A stretch of DNA of 49,568 nt, from assembly GCA_947653235.1 (NCBI GenBank), contig CANTGH010000009.1, forward strand, positions 1 to 49,568. The letters are read 5' to 3'. The notes beneath the pieces are model-generated. The model saw only the letters and a list, made by a program, of their open reading frames with translations, had not been told where the DNA came from and did not search any database. Shown here piece after piece: positions 28,763 through 37,639 of the stretch (the stretch's first letter is position 1; each line of letters begins with the position of its first letter). The DNA comes from an uncultured Clostridium sp. GTDB taxonomy: Bacteria; Bacillota; Clostridia; TANB77; CAG-508. The translations under genes and the position numbers were made by a program.

Positions 28763-30007
28763 ATGAAATTCAAAAGAAAAATTGTAATTATTCTATTATT
28801 CATACTAAGTTTACCGAGTATTTGTCTTGCCGATGAGCCAGCTATTTCTTCCCCTTCTGCAATACTCGTAGAGGCAAGTTCTGGAAAAATTTTATACGAC
28901 AAAAATGCATACGACAAAATGTATCCAGCCAGCACTACAAAAGTTATGACAGCCATTTTAACACTTGAAAATTGTAACCTTGAAGAAAAAGCTACCGTTA
29001 GTCATCATGCCATTTTTTCTATTCCAAATGGCTACGTCAATGCCAATTTGAAAGAAGGCGAGGAGATTTCAGTCAAAGATTTAATGTATGCTTTAATGGT
29101 GAAATCAGCCAATGATGCTGCAATTGTTTTAGCAGAACACATTGGAGGTTCTGTTGAGGGTTTTGCTAATATGATGAATGAAAAAGCCAAAGAAATTGGT
29201 TGTCAAAATACACATTTTGTCAATCCTAATGGTATTCACAATGAAAATCATTATTCAACAGCTTATGACTTATATTTGATGGCAAACTATGGCATGAAAA
29301 ATGAAACTTTCCGAAATTATGTATCAACAACTTCCTACACATTACCTGCCACCAATCAATATCCTATGCCAGACAGAATTTGTATCACAACAAATGACAT
29401 GATACGTCCTGCCAGCAAATATTACAACGAAAATGTTATCGGTATTAAAACTGGCTACACTTCAGAAGCCAAAAACTGTTTAATTTCTGCCGCCCAAAAA
29501 AATAATATTGAACTGATTTGCGTTGTTTTACAAGCAGGAACAAATGGGCAAGGCTTAAGTGAGAGATATCTTGATACTAACGCATTATTCGATTATGGTT
29601 TTGAGGATTTTTCATTTTCCAATATCGTAGAACAGAATTCTATTATACAAACAATCGACATCGAAAATGGAAACAAAGATACAAAAAATGTAGATTTAAT
29701 TGCAAAAGAAACTTTATCTGCTTATTTGAATATTCATACAAATCTAGAAAACTTATCTCCAAAAATAACCTTACAAGAAAACTTAGAAGCTCCCATCCCA
29801 GCTGGTACAAGTTTAGGAACAGTCACTTATACCATTGATGACATCTCTTATTCAACAGAACTTCTAGCAAGTCATACCGTTGAAAAAAAATTCAATACCG
29901 ATATTTTAATATTAATTGGTGCCATTTTTCTTTTAATTCTGGGAATTATGATGCTGAAATCGCAGAGTAGAAAAAAGAAAAGAAATAAGAAAAAATCTAG
30001 GAAATAA
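28763..30007 (+). CDS. D-alanyl-D-alanine carboxypeptidase (S11, DacF-like), second copy
   Basis: 414 residues. Signal peptide (1-23), S11 domain with PASTTK, KSANDAAI and KTGYT motifs, then a beta-sandwich C-terminal domain (PBP5_C-like, about 275-375) and a final membrane helix with a Lys/Arg-rich tail. It is a clear paralogue of the copy at 26926 but keeps the full C-terminal domain that the other lacks. ATG follows AAGGAG by 7 nt. Monocistronic, with promoter and terminator. Confidence 0.92.
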   Translation: MKFKRKIVIILLFILSLPSICLADEPAISSPSAILVEASSGKILYDKNAYDKMYPASTTKVMTAILTLENCNLEEKATVSHHAIFSIPNGYVNANLKEGEEISVKDLMYALMVKSANDAAIVLAEHIGGSVEGFANMMNEKAKEIGCQNTHFVNPNGIHNENHYSTAYDLYLMANYGMKNETFRNYVSTTSYTLPATNQYPMPDRICITTNDMIRPASKYYNENVIGIKTGYTSEAKNCLISAAQKNNIELICVVLQAGTNGQGLSERYLDTNALFDYGFEDFSFSNIVEQNSIIQTIDIENGNKDTKNVDLIAKETLSAYLNIHTNLENLSPKITLQENLEAPIPAGTSLGTVTYTIDDISYSTELLASHTVEKKFNTDILILIGAIFLLILGIMMLKSQSRKKKRNKKKSRK

Positions 30008-30027
30008 AAATTTCCTATCATTATTAT

Positions 30028-30059
30028 AAAAGCTTGCTTTCAAAAAAGCAAGCTTTTTG
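30028..30059 (+). terminator. Terminator of the second carboxypeptidase gene
   Basis: AAAGCTTGCTT / AAGCAAGCTTT stem followed by TTTTTG on the plus strand. Confidence 0.85.
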
Positions 30060-30254
30060 TGAAATTTTTTTATTAATCTATCAAAATTTAACTTTGGCTT
30101 AATTTGGGCTCATTTGATGCCTCTACGTTGATTTTTTCATTTTTTTGCCACTATTATTCGATTTTTTTGAACTTTAGTCTTTTTATATCTTTAAAACGCA
30201 TCAGAATGCATTCTAAGATATATTTTGCGTTTTTTAGTCATTTAATATTAAAAA
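30060..30254. other. AT-rich intergenic stretch
   Basis: No gene with a ribosome binding site. A loose inverted pair AAACGCA / TGCGTTT lies near 30195-30235. Otherwise I see nothing. Confidence 0.4.
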
Positions 30255-30298
30255 ATGCAAAAAAGATAACTTTCTTTATAAAAAGTAAGCTATCTTTG
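30255..30298 (-). terminator. Terminator of the LCP operon
   Basis: An imperfect long stem (AAAGATA core pairing with TATCTTT, plus an ACTTT/AAAGT inner part) ends in a T-run on the minus strand, just after the LCP stop codon. Confidence 0.65.
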
Positions 30299-30306
30299 AT
30301 TTCCTC

Positions 30307-31429
30307 CTATTTTTTTACAGTATTGCCTGATTTAGTATTTTTCGTTGTATTATTTGCTTTTGTTGATTTCGTGGTCTTAGATGTGTTGGTCTGATTTGTA
30401 GTTTTGGTACTATTGGTGCTGTTTGTCGTATTAGAAATATCCTCTTGACTCTCTTCTATACCTTCCAAAAATCGTTGCATTTTTGTAACAGTTTGCAACG
30501 TTTCTTCTTCATCATGAACAAAAAACCATAATTCATTATATTTTTGAGATGCACCAACTACTTGATTGCTACTTATATTTTGCGTATCAAAACTAACAGC
30601 CCAAGGTACATAAGGGAAAATATCATCCAACGTTAAGTTGGTTTCTACATTTTGAAAAATTGTTGTCATAATTGATTTAATATGCGTAATATTTTTTAAT
30701 TTCAAAGCTTGCTTTGCAACTTCAATAGAAAAATCTCTTTGCGTCTTCATTCTCCCATAATCGTTATCGCCATATTCAGACGGATATGAAGTTCCATTGT
30801 TATTGTGTCTAAATCGCAACAATTGCTCCGCATGATCACCATCTATTTTTTGATAACCTGCTTTTAGATGAATATGCAAATCCTGTGTTTTATCATCATA
30901 ATTCATATCAATTGGAACATCAAAATAAACACCACCAATATCATTGACCAATTCAATGACTACATCATTATTAACCACTACATAATACCCAATATCCATT
31001 CCTGTTATCTGTTCTACTGCTTTTACAGAGCCCTCTGGACCTTTGGCTGCATAAACTGCATTTATTTTATCATAGCCTGAAGCTTTCAATTTGTTTTTTC
31101 CAATAAACGTATCTCTTGGTATTGATAACATCGATGCTTTTTGTGTCTTCGGATTATAAGAACACACCATAATTGTATCTGTCAGACGCGAATCAAGGTC
31201 TTCACTTACACCGTAACACCAATACATTTATCGTATCTAGATTTTCCAATTTTTCAGCATCCTGTCCCAAAACAGTTGCAAGCAATCCCTGTAGTCCACC
31301 ACCGTTTTTAGAGATAGAATAACCTAAATAACCACCAAGTATTGTTAACGAAATAATGACAATAAAAACTACTACTTTTTTCATCCAATTCTTTTTCTTT
31401 TTCCTCTTTTTTCTTTCTTGCTTTCCCAA
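30307..31429 (-). CDS. LytR-CpsA-Psr (LCP) family protein, intact only with a +1 frameshift at CGG (31213-31211)
   Basis: Frame one (TTG at 31429, GGAG 8 nt upstream) encodes a lysine-rich tail, a membrane helix (about 17-37) and the start of the LCP domain to TINVLVL; it then meets CGG and stops two codons later. Skipping only the C at 31213 continues in the frame that runs to 30307, giving INVLVL-GVSEDLDSRLTD. This rebuilds the family's conserved LLG-x-D/S-x-R entry, followed by MLSIPRDT, KINAVYAA and LLRFRHN motifs. Total about 373 residues. LCP enzymes transfer wall teichoic acid or capsule chains to peptidoglycan. The C-terminus is a Thr/Asn/Lys-rich tail. Last gene of a three-gene unit with a CvpA-like and a DUF5711-like gene. 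Confidence 0.88.
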
Positions 31430-31460
31430 TTTATCATCTCCATCTTTTTCAATATTTATT

Positions 31461-32144
31461 TTACAAAAATCTAAAAATTACATTTAAAATTATATTATTC
31501 TGGAACATTTTACTTCCGATTGGTGCACTTTGTATCATCGCGATAAGACTAGTAGAATTTACAACTGGTAAAATCACAGATAAAATAGCCAATAGGATAT
31601 AAACAACCAAAAAACCTTTTATCACACCATAAATCATCCCACCAGAATGATTTATGGTACCAATAATTGGTAAATTGGCAATCCATTCTACAGAATTCCT
31701 CAAGACATACAATCCCAATCGTATCGCTGTAAATAACACGAAAAATACCATCACACTAATAATTTTATGCGAAATTTGAACAGCTACATCATTTATTATG
31801 TTATCTGTTGCGTCTTCTATTCGATTTTCGGTATTCTCTCCTATAAAAATTTCTATCATAGAATTTATATTGCTATTTTCTGGTAATTGCTCTGTTGTTT
31901 CTCTATTCTTATTTTCGAATACCCCTTGTAATTTCTCCTCAAAAATAGCTTCTAATTTTTCCGCAGTTTTAGTATGATTTATGACATAATTGGTTGCTGG
32001 TTTATATAAAATAAACACTAAAATAATCGCAACAATCGTTGAACATATATTAAAAATCACACCAGCAAGCCCTTTTTTATACCCAAACACAGCATTCCCT
32101 GCTACGATTAAAAAAAGTATAATATCTACTATAATTCCTGACAT
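31461..32144 (-). CDS. CvpA-family membrane protein
   Basis: About 227 residues with four to five predicted membrane helices. The N-terminal segment VDIILFLIVAGNAVFGYKKGL and the late helix with a GxxYGVIKGFLVVYILLA pattern fit the CvpA family, named for a colicin V secretion role in E. coli but of uncertain function in Firmicutes. An insertion of about 70 polar residues lies between helices two and three. ATG at 32144 follows GGGAGG by about 5 nt and is preferred to 32168, which overlaps the upstream stop. Confidence 0.8.
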   Translation of the reverse strand: MSGIIVDIILFLIVAGNAVFGYKKGLAGVIFNICSTIVAIILVFILYKPATNYVINHTKTAEKLEAIFEEKLQGVFENKNRETTEQLPENSNINSMIEIFIGENTENRIEDATDNIINDVAVQISHKIISVMVFFVLFTAIRLGLYVLRNSVEWIANLPIIGTINHSGGMIYGVIKGFLVVYILLAILSVILPVVNSTSLIAMIQSAPIGSKMFQNNIILNVIFRFL

Positions 32145-32157
32145 ATTTCCTCCCAAT

Positions 32158-33321
32158 TTATAGACCAACGACTTCTATTTTATTATGATATACAATTCCC
32201 ATAACGCGATCTGCTAATACAATATCTTGAATTTCATTTTTGGTGGTATAGCGTTTTTGTAACCAACCACTTGCATTTACTACTCTGACTTCACCAACCA
32301 ATTTTGTACAAATTAAATTTTTAGCTACTTTTAAACTTTTCGGCATACCACTTTCTAAAATGTATAATTTATCACTTTTCCCCATTGTGCTTTTAATATT
32401 CATTTGATATTGATACGAAAACAATCCAGAACTTTCTTTTTGTACAACAACAATCTGATTGCCCAAATTAATATCAACAAATATGTCTTTTTTATTTATA
32501 TCATATAATCTTTCATCTGACAAGCTTGAAACTTTTTGAATATAAGAATCAAACATGCAAATTGCTTCATTTTTACTGTTAAATTTTAGATTATTTAAAA
32601 TTTTGCTTCCTTCGGATTCATAAGTATATAAAATTGCATTTTGTGAGTTACTCATAGCCGAATCAATTGAAATTAATTTCACAATGGATTTTACAATCGT
32701 ACCAGAATAATCAATTTGACCAATTGCCAAATATTTATTATTTTCTGAAATCTCGGAACAAACTGCATGACTGGTTGCTAAATAATTTCTAAATAATTCA
32801 TCTCCATTTGTATTATAAACAATTGTCACCGATTGATAAGTTGTATTTTTTAAAAGAACTGAAACATAACCATTTTTATTAACACTTACGCGATAAATTT
32901 CGCCATCCAATTCTTTTTCCCATTTCACATCGAGGTCTGAAATAAAATATAGTTTCTGACCTTTATTTTCGGCTAAAGCAAGATATTTATGATTTGAAGC
33001 TACATATGGCACTGTAATATTAACATCAATTTTAGCAACATTTTCCGCATCTTGATTATAAAAAGCCAAGGTCTTTTTGCTAAATACAGTTATATATTTA
33101 TCATATGTATAAATATAAGGATTGCTATCTGAATTAATCTCAATCATGTTAGAAGGATTTTCTGTGATTTCTTTTTTGAAAATTTTCGTATCAATCCCAT
33201 TTCTGAAATCATCATTAATCAAATAACTCGCCAAAACAACTATCGCACAAAGGATAATAAAAAAAGATATTCCTGTTTTTACAGCATTTTTCTTCGAATG
33301 CACAACTGTTTTTTCTTCCAT
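32158..33321 (-). CDS. DUF5711-like membrane-anchored beta-propeller protein
   Basis: 387 residues. A cytoplasmic tail of about 14 residues and one helix (about 15-31) precede a domain of repeated four-strand units such as YIYTYDKYITVFSK, KYLALAENKGQKLYFI and KYLAIGQIDYSGTIV, a propeller-like pattern. I place it with the DUF5711 proteins of Clostridia, whose function is unknown. It heads the operon with the CvpA-like and LCP genes, which suggests a cell-envelope job. ATG at 33321. Confidence 0.75.
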   Translation of the reverse strand: MEEKTVVHSKKNAVKTGISFFIILCAIVVLASYLINDDFRNGIDTKIFKKEITENPSNMIEINSDSNPYIYTYDKYITVFSKKTLAFYNQDAENVAKIDVNITVPYVASNHKYLALAENKGQKLYFISDLDVKWEKELDGEIYRVSVNKNGYVSVLLKNTTYQSVTIVYNTNGDELFRNYLATSHAVCSEISENNKYLAIGQIDYSGTIVKSIVKLISIDSAMSNSQNAILYTYESEGSKILNNLKFNSKNEAICMFDSYIQKVSSLSDERLYDINKKDIFVDINLGNQIVVVQKESSGLFSYQYQMNIKSTMGKSDKLYILESGMPKSLKVAKNLICTKLVGEVRVVNASGWLQKRYTTKNEIQDIVLADRVMGIVYHNKIEVVGL

Positions 33322-33389
33322 TTTTTTTCCGCCTATGATAAATTTTTATTATCATATCAATTATAGATTTTTTTTTCAAGAGTTATCCA

Positions 33390-33436
33390 AAAAAATTCAA
33401 AAAAGATGAATTAGAAAAATTACAATTCATCTTTTC
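33390..33436 (-). terminator. Terminator ending a short minus-strand transcript
   Basis: AAAAGATGAATT / AATTCATCTTTT, a 12-bp perfect stem with an 11-nt loop, followed by a T-rich tail on the minus strand. No standard gene lies upstream; it ends the short unit described next. Confidence 0.8.
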
Positions 33437-33652
33437 ATATCTCTAATACTTTATATTATTAATTACCATAACCATAAAACTCATATTGTTGTGAAGCAAT
33501 TATTTTATTTACCTTACAGTAGGCTTCACTAACTTTATCCATGCAGATGCAGATACAGTTACAGCAGCACTGCCTAGACTAGCATATAGTTCATCTTCCC
33601 CTCTCAGCATTACCCCACTCATCAGAAATACAAAAGTTTGATTCAAATAGTT
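33437..33652 (-). ncRNA. Candidate small RNA or very short peptide gene
   Basis: A stretch of about 215 nt bounded by a near-consensus promoter (33659-33687) and a strong terminator (33390-33436). One open frame, 33509-33610 (ATG at 33610, or 33622), encodes 33-37 residues, starting MLRGEDELYASLGS and ending in WIKLVKPTVR, but no proper ribosome binding site precedes it. GAGAGGGG does precede a 6-codon frame starting with ATG near 33593. TAGGC and GCCTA can pair across the middle. It is either a structured RNA, a leaderless-type micropeptide or a gene remnant. I do not recognise it. Confidence 0.45.
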
Positions 33653-33658
33653 AATTTA

Positions 33659-33687
33659 ATTATAATGGATAATTTCAATTTTGACAA
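33659..33687 (-). promoter_or_regulatory. Strong promoter for the short unit at 33.4-33.65 kb
   Basis: TTGTCA (33682-33687) and TATAAT (33659-33664) on the minus strand with exactly 17 nt between them. The gap 33688-33867 holds only AT-rich sequence with no gene that I can support. Confidence 0.8.
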
Positions 33688-33867
33688 GTTTCTTTGAAAA
33701 TGTAATAAAATTGCAATAAAAAACAAAAAAATCACCCTTTTTAGATGATTTTAAAAAAATACCCTCACCTTTTATTATATCATATTTATAGCATTATGTC
33801 AAGTATTCAACTTAATAAAATGTATTCTTACACTATTCATGATTTCAAAATTATTTTTACAAAACAC

Positions 33868-33897
33868 TTGCTTTCATTTTTAACTCTATGATATAAT
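33868..33897 (+). promoter_or_regulatory. Promoter with extended -10
   Basis: TTGCTT (33868-33873) and TGATATAAT (33889-33897), spacer 18 nt to TATAAT, 27 nt before the ATG at 33925. Confidence 0.75.
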
Positions 33898-33924
33898 GAT
33901 TTATATTGTACAAAGGAGAATTTT

Positions 33925-34500
33925 ATGGAAGCAAAAGAAACAAATTATAAAAGTCTTGTCAAATCTAACATTGTGTTATTTTTATCCTATGGCATTTTAA
34001 CTGGATTCATTTTTCTATTAGTTGTATACACAATAAAATGTGCCTTACATGATATCTCAAATAACTTTTTATCCATCACACTTTCCCTCATGAGTAGCAT
34101 ATTCCTATTTTACTTAATACATTTTATCTGCAAAAGTAGCACATTAGAAACTTTAAAAAAATTTAACCTTTCTAAACAAGCCACCACTCAATTTTTACAA
34201 AAAATGAATTTATTTTTTATGATATGCATAATTATCTCCATCTTAATCTGCATCGGATATTTATTGCTAGATAATTTAATGTTCATGAAAGCCATTTCAC
34301 AAGCTTACGAAAAATACGAATTCATTTCTTCCCATTTCGCTGACCAAGTTGCCAATAAAATCCGTGAAGAATATCAAATGACCTTATTTAAAAAAGTATC
34401 TTGTACCATCATTACAGAACTTTCACTTGTTATCTCGTTTTTTTCTTTAATCCCTTATCAAAGAAAAATTTTTCATAAATATAATAAAAATGCAGATTAA
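33925..34500 (+). CDS. Four-helix membrane protein of unknown function
   Basis: 191 residues with about four membrane helices (roughly 15-37, 49-69, 92-114 and 160-178). A charged loop of about 45 residues (AYEKYEFISSHFADQVANKIREE) lies between the third and fourth. I do not recognise the family. ATG follows AAAGGAG by 7 nt, with a good extended -10 promoter upstream and a terminator overlapping the stop region, so the gene is real and monocistronic. Confidence 0.7.
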   Translation: MEAKETNYKSLVKSNIVLFLSYGILTGFIFLLVVYTIKCALHDISNNFLSITLSLMSSIFLFYLIHFICKSSTLETLKKFNLSKQATTQFLQKMNLFFMICIIISILICIGYLLLDNLMFMKAISQAYEKYEFISSHFADQVANKIREEYQMTLFKKVSCTIITELSLVISFFSLIPYQRKIFHKYNKNAD

Positions 34501-34516
34501 ATTCTGCATTTTTTAA
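34486..34516. terminator. Bidirectional terminator
   Basis: AAATGCAGA / TCTGCATTT stem with a 6-nt loop and T-run, shared by the convergent membrane protein and ZIP genes and overlapping the end of the former. Confidence 0.8.
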
Positions 34517-35253
34517 GTTAATACTTTTGCTAAAATCCCCAATGTAATGCCCAAAATATTACCAAACGATGAGAATCTTCCTTTATACATTCGATTTGAT
34601 TCTGGAATCAATTCACAAGAAACAATATAAAGCATTGCACCTGCCGCAAAAGCAAGAGAAAGCCCAATTAATTCTTTCGAAATATTTCCAATGATTGCTC
34701 CACAAAAAGCCCCCATTCCAGTTGTCACACCAGATAACGCTGTTAGTAAAATCGCTTTAAATTTGCCGTAACCACTATTATTAATTGGCAACGCAATGGA
34801 AATTCCTTCTGGTACATCATGAATAGCAATTGCAATCGCAAGAGACAATCCTAAACTAGCCGATGCATCAAATCCCGATCCAATCGCCAATCCTTCTGGA
34901 AAATTATGAACCGCTAGCCCAATACAAATAATCATTCCTGTTTTAAATAATGTATTATTATTAACATTTTTTTTAGCAAAATTAATCTTACTAATGATTT
35001 CATCACACAAAATCATCACAACAATTCCCAATAAGATTCCAATCATACAGCCTGTAATATTAGAGAATTCTAAAGCTTCTGGAATTAAATCAAAACAAAT
35101 AATAGCTGTCATCAATCCTGCCGCAAATTCTAAAACAAAACTTAATATTTTATTGGAATGAATATTTAAAAACGCTCCAATAAAACCTCCTAACGTAGTC
35201 CCTAACATACCAAAAATAAGTCCATATATCGTTATCGTTCCAATACTTTCCAT
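34513..35253 (-). CDS. ZIP-family divalent metal transporter (ZupT-like)
   Basis: 246 residues, eight predicted membrane helices. The metal-site helices IV and V are plain: HNFPEGLAIGSGF and HDVPEGISIALP, and a late helix carries AFAAGAMLYIVSCELIPES, all as in ZupT. The histidine-rich loop of some members is absent. ZIP proteins import zinc, iron or manganese; selectivity cannot be told. ATG is preceded by AAGGTGATGATGG. Monocistronic. Confidence 0.92.
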   Translation of the reverse strand: MESIGTITIYGLIFGMLGTTLGGFIGAFLNIHSNKILSFVLEFAAGLMTAIICFDLIPEALEFSNITGCMIGILLGIVVMILCDEIISKINFAKKNVNNNTLFKTGMIICIGLAVHNFPEGLAIGSGFDASASLGLSLAIAIAIHDVPEGISIALPINNSGYGKFKAILLTALSGVTTGMGAFCGAIIGNISKELIGLSLAFAAGAMLYIVSCELIPESNRMYKGRFSSFGNILGITLGILAKVLT

Positions 35254-35310
35254 CCATCATCACCTTTTATTTATATTTATATATCCTATTCATACAACTA
35301 AAAAATATGC

Positions 35311-35346
35311 AAAAAAACACAAGTTCCTTTTTCAACCTGTGTTTTC
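35311..35346 (-). terminator. Terminator of the M23 peptidase gene
   Basis: An imperfect stem with ACACA / TGTGT and GTT / AAC pairs around an 8-nt loop is followed by seven Ts on the minus strand. Confidence 0.65.
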
Positions 35347-35350
35347 TTAA

Positions 35351-36364
35351 CTAATTATATAAATAATTTTGTGGATTTACCGCCTTTCCATTAATTCTAA
35401 TTTCTAAATGTAAATGTGGTCCAGTAGAATTTCCTGTAGATCCAACAAATGCAATGGTTGTATTTTCATTCACAACATCACCAACACTAACATTTAATCG
35501 ACTACAATGTGCATAATATGTTTCTATTGTTTGTCCATTTGCATTTTTACCATGGTCAATTATTACCAAATTCCCATACGAACCTTTACGCCCAGCATAT
35601 GTAACTTTTCCACCTGTAATTGGTATAATCGGCGTTCCCGATGAATTTGCTATATCTAATCCAGTATGAGCTGAAGAACGAATTCTACTTTGTACACCAA
35701 ATCTGGAAGTAATTCTACCTGTAACTGGTTGTTGAATAGCCGCCAACCCTAATGAAGAATTAGTATATTTTACTGTATTTTTTCCAGTTTTTGTAGTAGT
35801 AGGAACCTTTGTATTAACTGGTTCTACATATAAAGATGCAATTGCTGTATCTAAATTCGTGAATTCTGATAATTGCGTATCGTATTTTACAACATAAGAT
35901 ACGGCATCTTTATTACTACTATTTTTGGCTTTTAATTGATTGATAATATTTTCTGATTCCTCATAAGTCGATACATAACACTTTTCAATCCCATTTTCGA
36001 GTATAGCATAATATTTATAATAGGGAGTTCCTGTGCTTACAACCGTTGATAAAATCTCTTCATCACTTGCTGTAAGTCCTTTTTTTAACAAACACATTTT
36101 ATAATCTGGTAAAGTATCAATCTCAACAAAAGCAACCGTTTGACTATCTCCACTTTGAATATATTCATTTATTTTACCTTGTAATTCGCTTTTATCTGAT
36201 GTATATCCAAGAAATTCTCCATTTAGTGTTACACTATACATTGGTCGATAAACAACAAATATCAAAAAAGATATAATCGCAACACCAATCAATAACAGCA
36301 ACGCAAATTTAAAGCTTGTCCTTAAGTGAATTACAGTATTTTTCAATATACGTTTGATTTTCAA
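35351..36364 (-). CDS. M23-family (LytM) peptidoglycan endopeptidase, membrane-anchored
   Basis: About 337 residues. A basic tail and membrane helix (about 20-41 from this start) precede a spacer domain of some 150 residues, a Thr/Lys-rich linker and a C-terminal M23 domain with zinc motif HTGLD, the YYAHC strand and HLHLE. It begins at GLAAIQQPVTGRITSRFG, the usual entry. Catalytic residues are intact. Such enzymes cut stem-peptide cross-links. The start is uncertain: ATG at 36436 lacks a ribosome binding site, while TTG at 36364 lies only 2 nt after AAAGGAG. An ATC 8 nt after that site is also conceivable. Monocistronic, with terminator. Confidence 0.85.
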   Translation of the reverse strand: MKIKRILKNTVIHLRTSFKFALLLLIGVAIISFLIFVVYRPMYSVTLNGEFLGYTSDKSELQGKINEYIQSGDSQTVAFVEIDTLPDYKMCLLKKGLTASDEEILSTVVSTGTPYYKYYAILENGIEKCYVSTYEESENIINQLKAKNSSNKDAVSYVVKYDTQLSEFTNLDTAIASLYVEPVNTKVPTTTKTGKNTVKYTNSSLGLAAIQQPVTGRITSRFGVQSRIRSSAHTGLDIANSSGTPIIPITGGKVTYAGRKGSYGNLVIIDHGKNANGQTIETYYAHCSRLNVSVGDVVNENTTIAFVGSTGNSTGPHLHLEIRINGKAVNPQNYLYN

Positions 36365-36557
36365 CACTCCTTTTACTCTTATGTGATAATTGTATTGTAT
36401 AAAATATTTTCTTTTTTGGCAAGAGGAAAATATCATTTTTTTGATTTATTTTTTTCCTTTTCTCCCAAAATCCCCCTGTACACTTCGAATTCTCACTTTT
36501 CCATTTTGCCAAATTTTTCCAAAATAAAATATTTTTCAACAAAGTTCTACATTTTTC

Positions 36558-36586
36558 TTGATTTTTATGTTATGTTTGTATATAAT
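36558..36586 (+). promoter_or_regulatory. Promoter of the DUF975 gene
   Basis: TTGATT (36558-36563) and TATAAT (36581-36586) with a 17-nt spacer, leaving a leader of about 65 nt in which ATATATAATAAATTAAAAGGAGG carries the ribosome binding site. Confidence 0.8.
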
Positions 36587-36656
36587 AAATGACGGTTGTT
36601 TGATATTCTAAAAATCAAACAACATATATATAATAAATTAAAAGGAGGATTTCATT

Positions 36657-37346
36657 ATGACATCATCACAAATAAGAGCACAAGCTCGTCAAAAACTAAC
36701 TTCAAAATGGGGAAAAGCTGCATTAGTAACATTCATCTTTTCAATTATTTCTTACATCATTGCATTTGTTTTAAACTTAGTACCAGTTTTGGGTTATATT
36801 GTATCTTTACTTATCACGGTTCCATTGTCTTATGGTTTCATCATTTCTATGATAAAATTAAACGATGACAATGAAGTAACTTCTCTAGAATTCTTAAACA
36901 ATGGTTTCTCAAATTTCGGAAAGGCTTGGAGTGTTACTTTAAATACAGCTTTAAAGTTAATTTTACCAATTTTATTCATCATTGTTTGCGTCATTATTCT
37001 TACTGTAGGTTCCGTTAGTGAAAATACCCTTTTCATTGTACTTGGATTTATTCTTTACATGATAGCCATTATTTATGCTATTATCAAAACTTTATCATAC
37101 AAACTTGCATTATTTATTTTGTATGACAATCCAGAAATGAATGGAAAAGAAGCTGTTGAAAAAAGTGCTGAATTGATGGAAGGTCATGTTTGGTCATTTT
37201 TCTGTTTAAACTTAAGCTTCATTGGTTGGATCATTTTATCTTGCTTCACATTTGGAATTGGATTACTTTGGCTAACTCCTTACATGAGAGTATCTGAAAT
37301 CAATTTTTACCGAAACTTAATCGAAGATAACAATTCTGCTCAATAA
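36657..37346 (+). CDS. DUF975-family integral membrane protein
   Basis: 229 residues. The N-terminal SSQIRAQARQKLTSKWGKA motif is typical of DUF975. About six membrane helices follow, paired as in the family, with a conserved LSYKLALFILYDNPEM-x-GKEAVEKS segment (about 144-170) before the last two helices. Function is unknown. ATG follows AAAGGAGG by 8 nt. Monocistronic, with a strong promoter and a bidirectional terminator. Confidence 0.85.
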   Translation: MTSSQIRAQARQKLTSKWGKAALVTFIFSIISYIIAFVLNLVPVLGYIVSLLITVPLSYGFIISMIKLNDDNEVTSLEFLNNGFSNFGKAWSVTLNTALKLILPILFIIVCVIILTVGSVSENTLFIVLGFILYMIAIIYAIIKTLSYKLALFILYDNPEMNGKEAVEKSAELMEGHVWSFFCLNLSFIGWIILSCFTFGIGLLWLTPYMRVSEINFYRNLIEDNNSAQ

Positions 37347-37352
37347 AAAAAA

Positions 37353-37388
37353 CATTAAAAAATAGAGATTTCATATCTCTATTTTTTA
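37353..37388. terminator. Bidirectional terminator
   Basis: AAAAAATAGAGAT / ATCTCTATTTTTT stem with a 5-nt loop, between convergent DUF975 and coat-protein genes. Confidence 0.9.
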
Positions 37389-37631
37389 ATTGGATAATTC
37401 ACTTTTCACTTTTTGTATTTGTTCTTGATTAGCATTTTCTGCTGGAACATAATAACCTTTGGACTCTGCTAATTTAAACAATTCATATTGAAAACTTTCT
37501 TCCGAATTTCTCAAATTTTGAAAAGTCTGTCTTAGTTCCATATTGGCTGTTTCAACAATAGCACTTTGATAATCTTTTAAACTTGATTTGGTAGATTCTA
37601 AAACATCATTTACCATATACTTTTCTTCCAT
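37386..37631 (-). CDS. CotF-like spore coat protein
   Basis: 81 residues, helical, with the CotF-type core: MVNDVLESTKSSLKDYQSAIVETANMELRQTF and a C-terminal FKLAESKGYYVPAENA segment. In spore formers CotF-domain proteins are part of the outer coat. Small split versions in tandem, as here, are common in Clostridia. ATG is preceded by AGGAGG. Second gene of a two-gene unit, 8 nt after the first. Confidence 0.8.
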   Translation of the reverse strand: MEEKYMVNDVLESTKSSLKDYQSAIVETANMELRQTFQNLRNSEESFQYELFKLAESKGYYVPAENANQEQIQKVKSELSN

Positions 37632-37639
37632 ATTTCCTC

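Noticed and set aside
30307..31429. Simple sequencing error or pseudogene for the LCP break alone
   Set aside because: Possible for one site, but five independent breaks, all +1, all at CGG and all restoring glycine, make chance error or decay a poor explanation.
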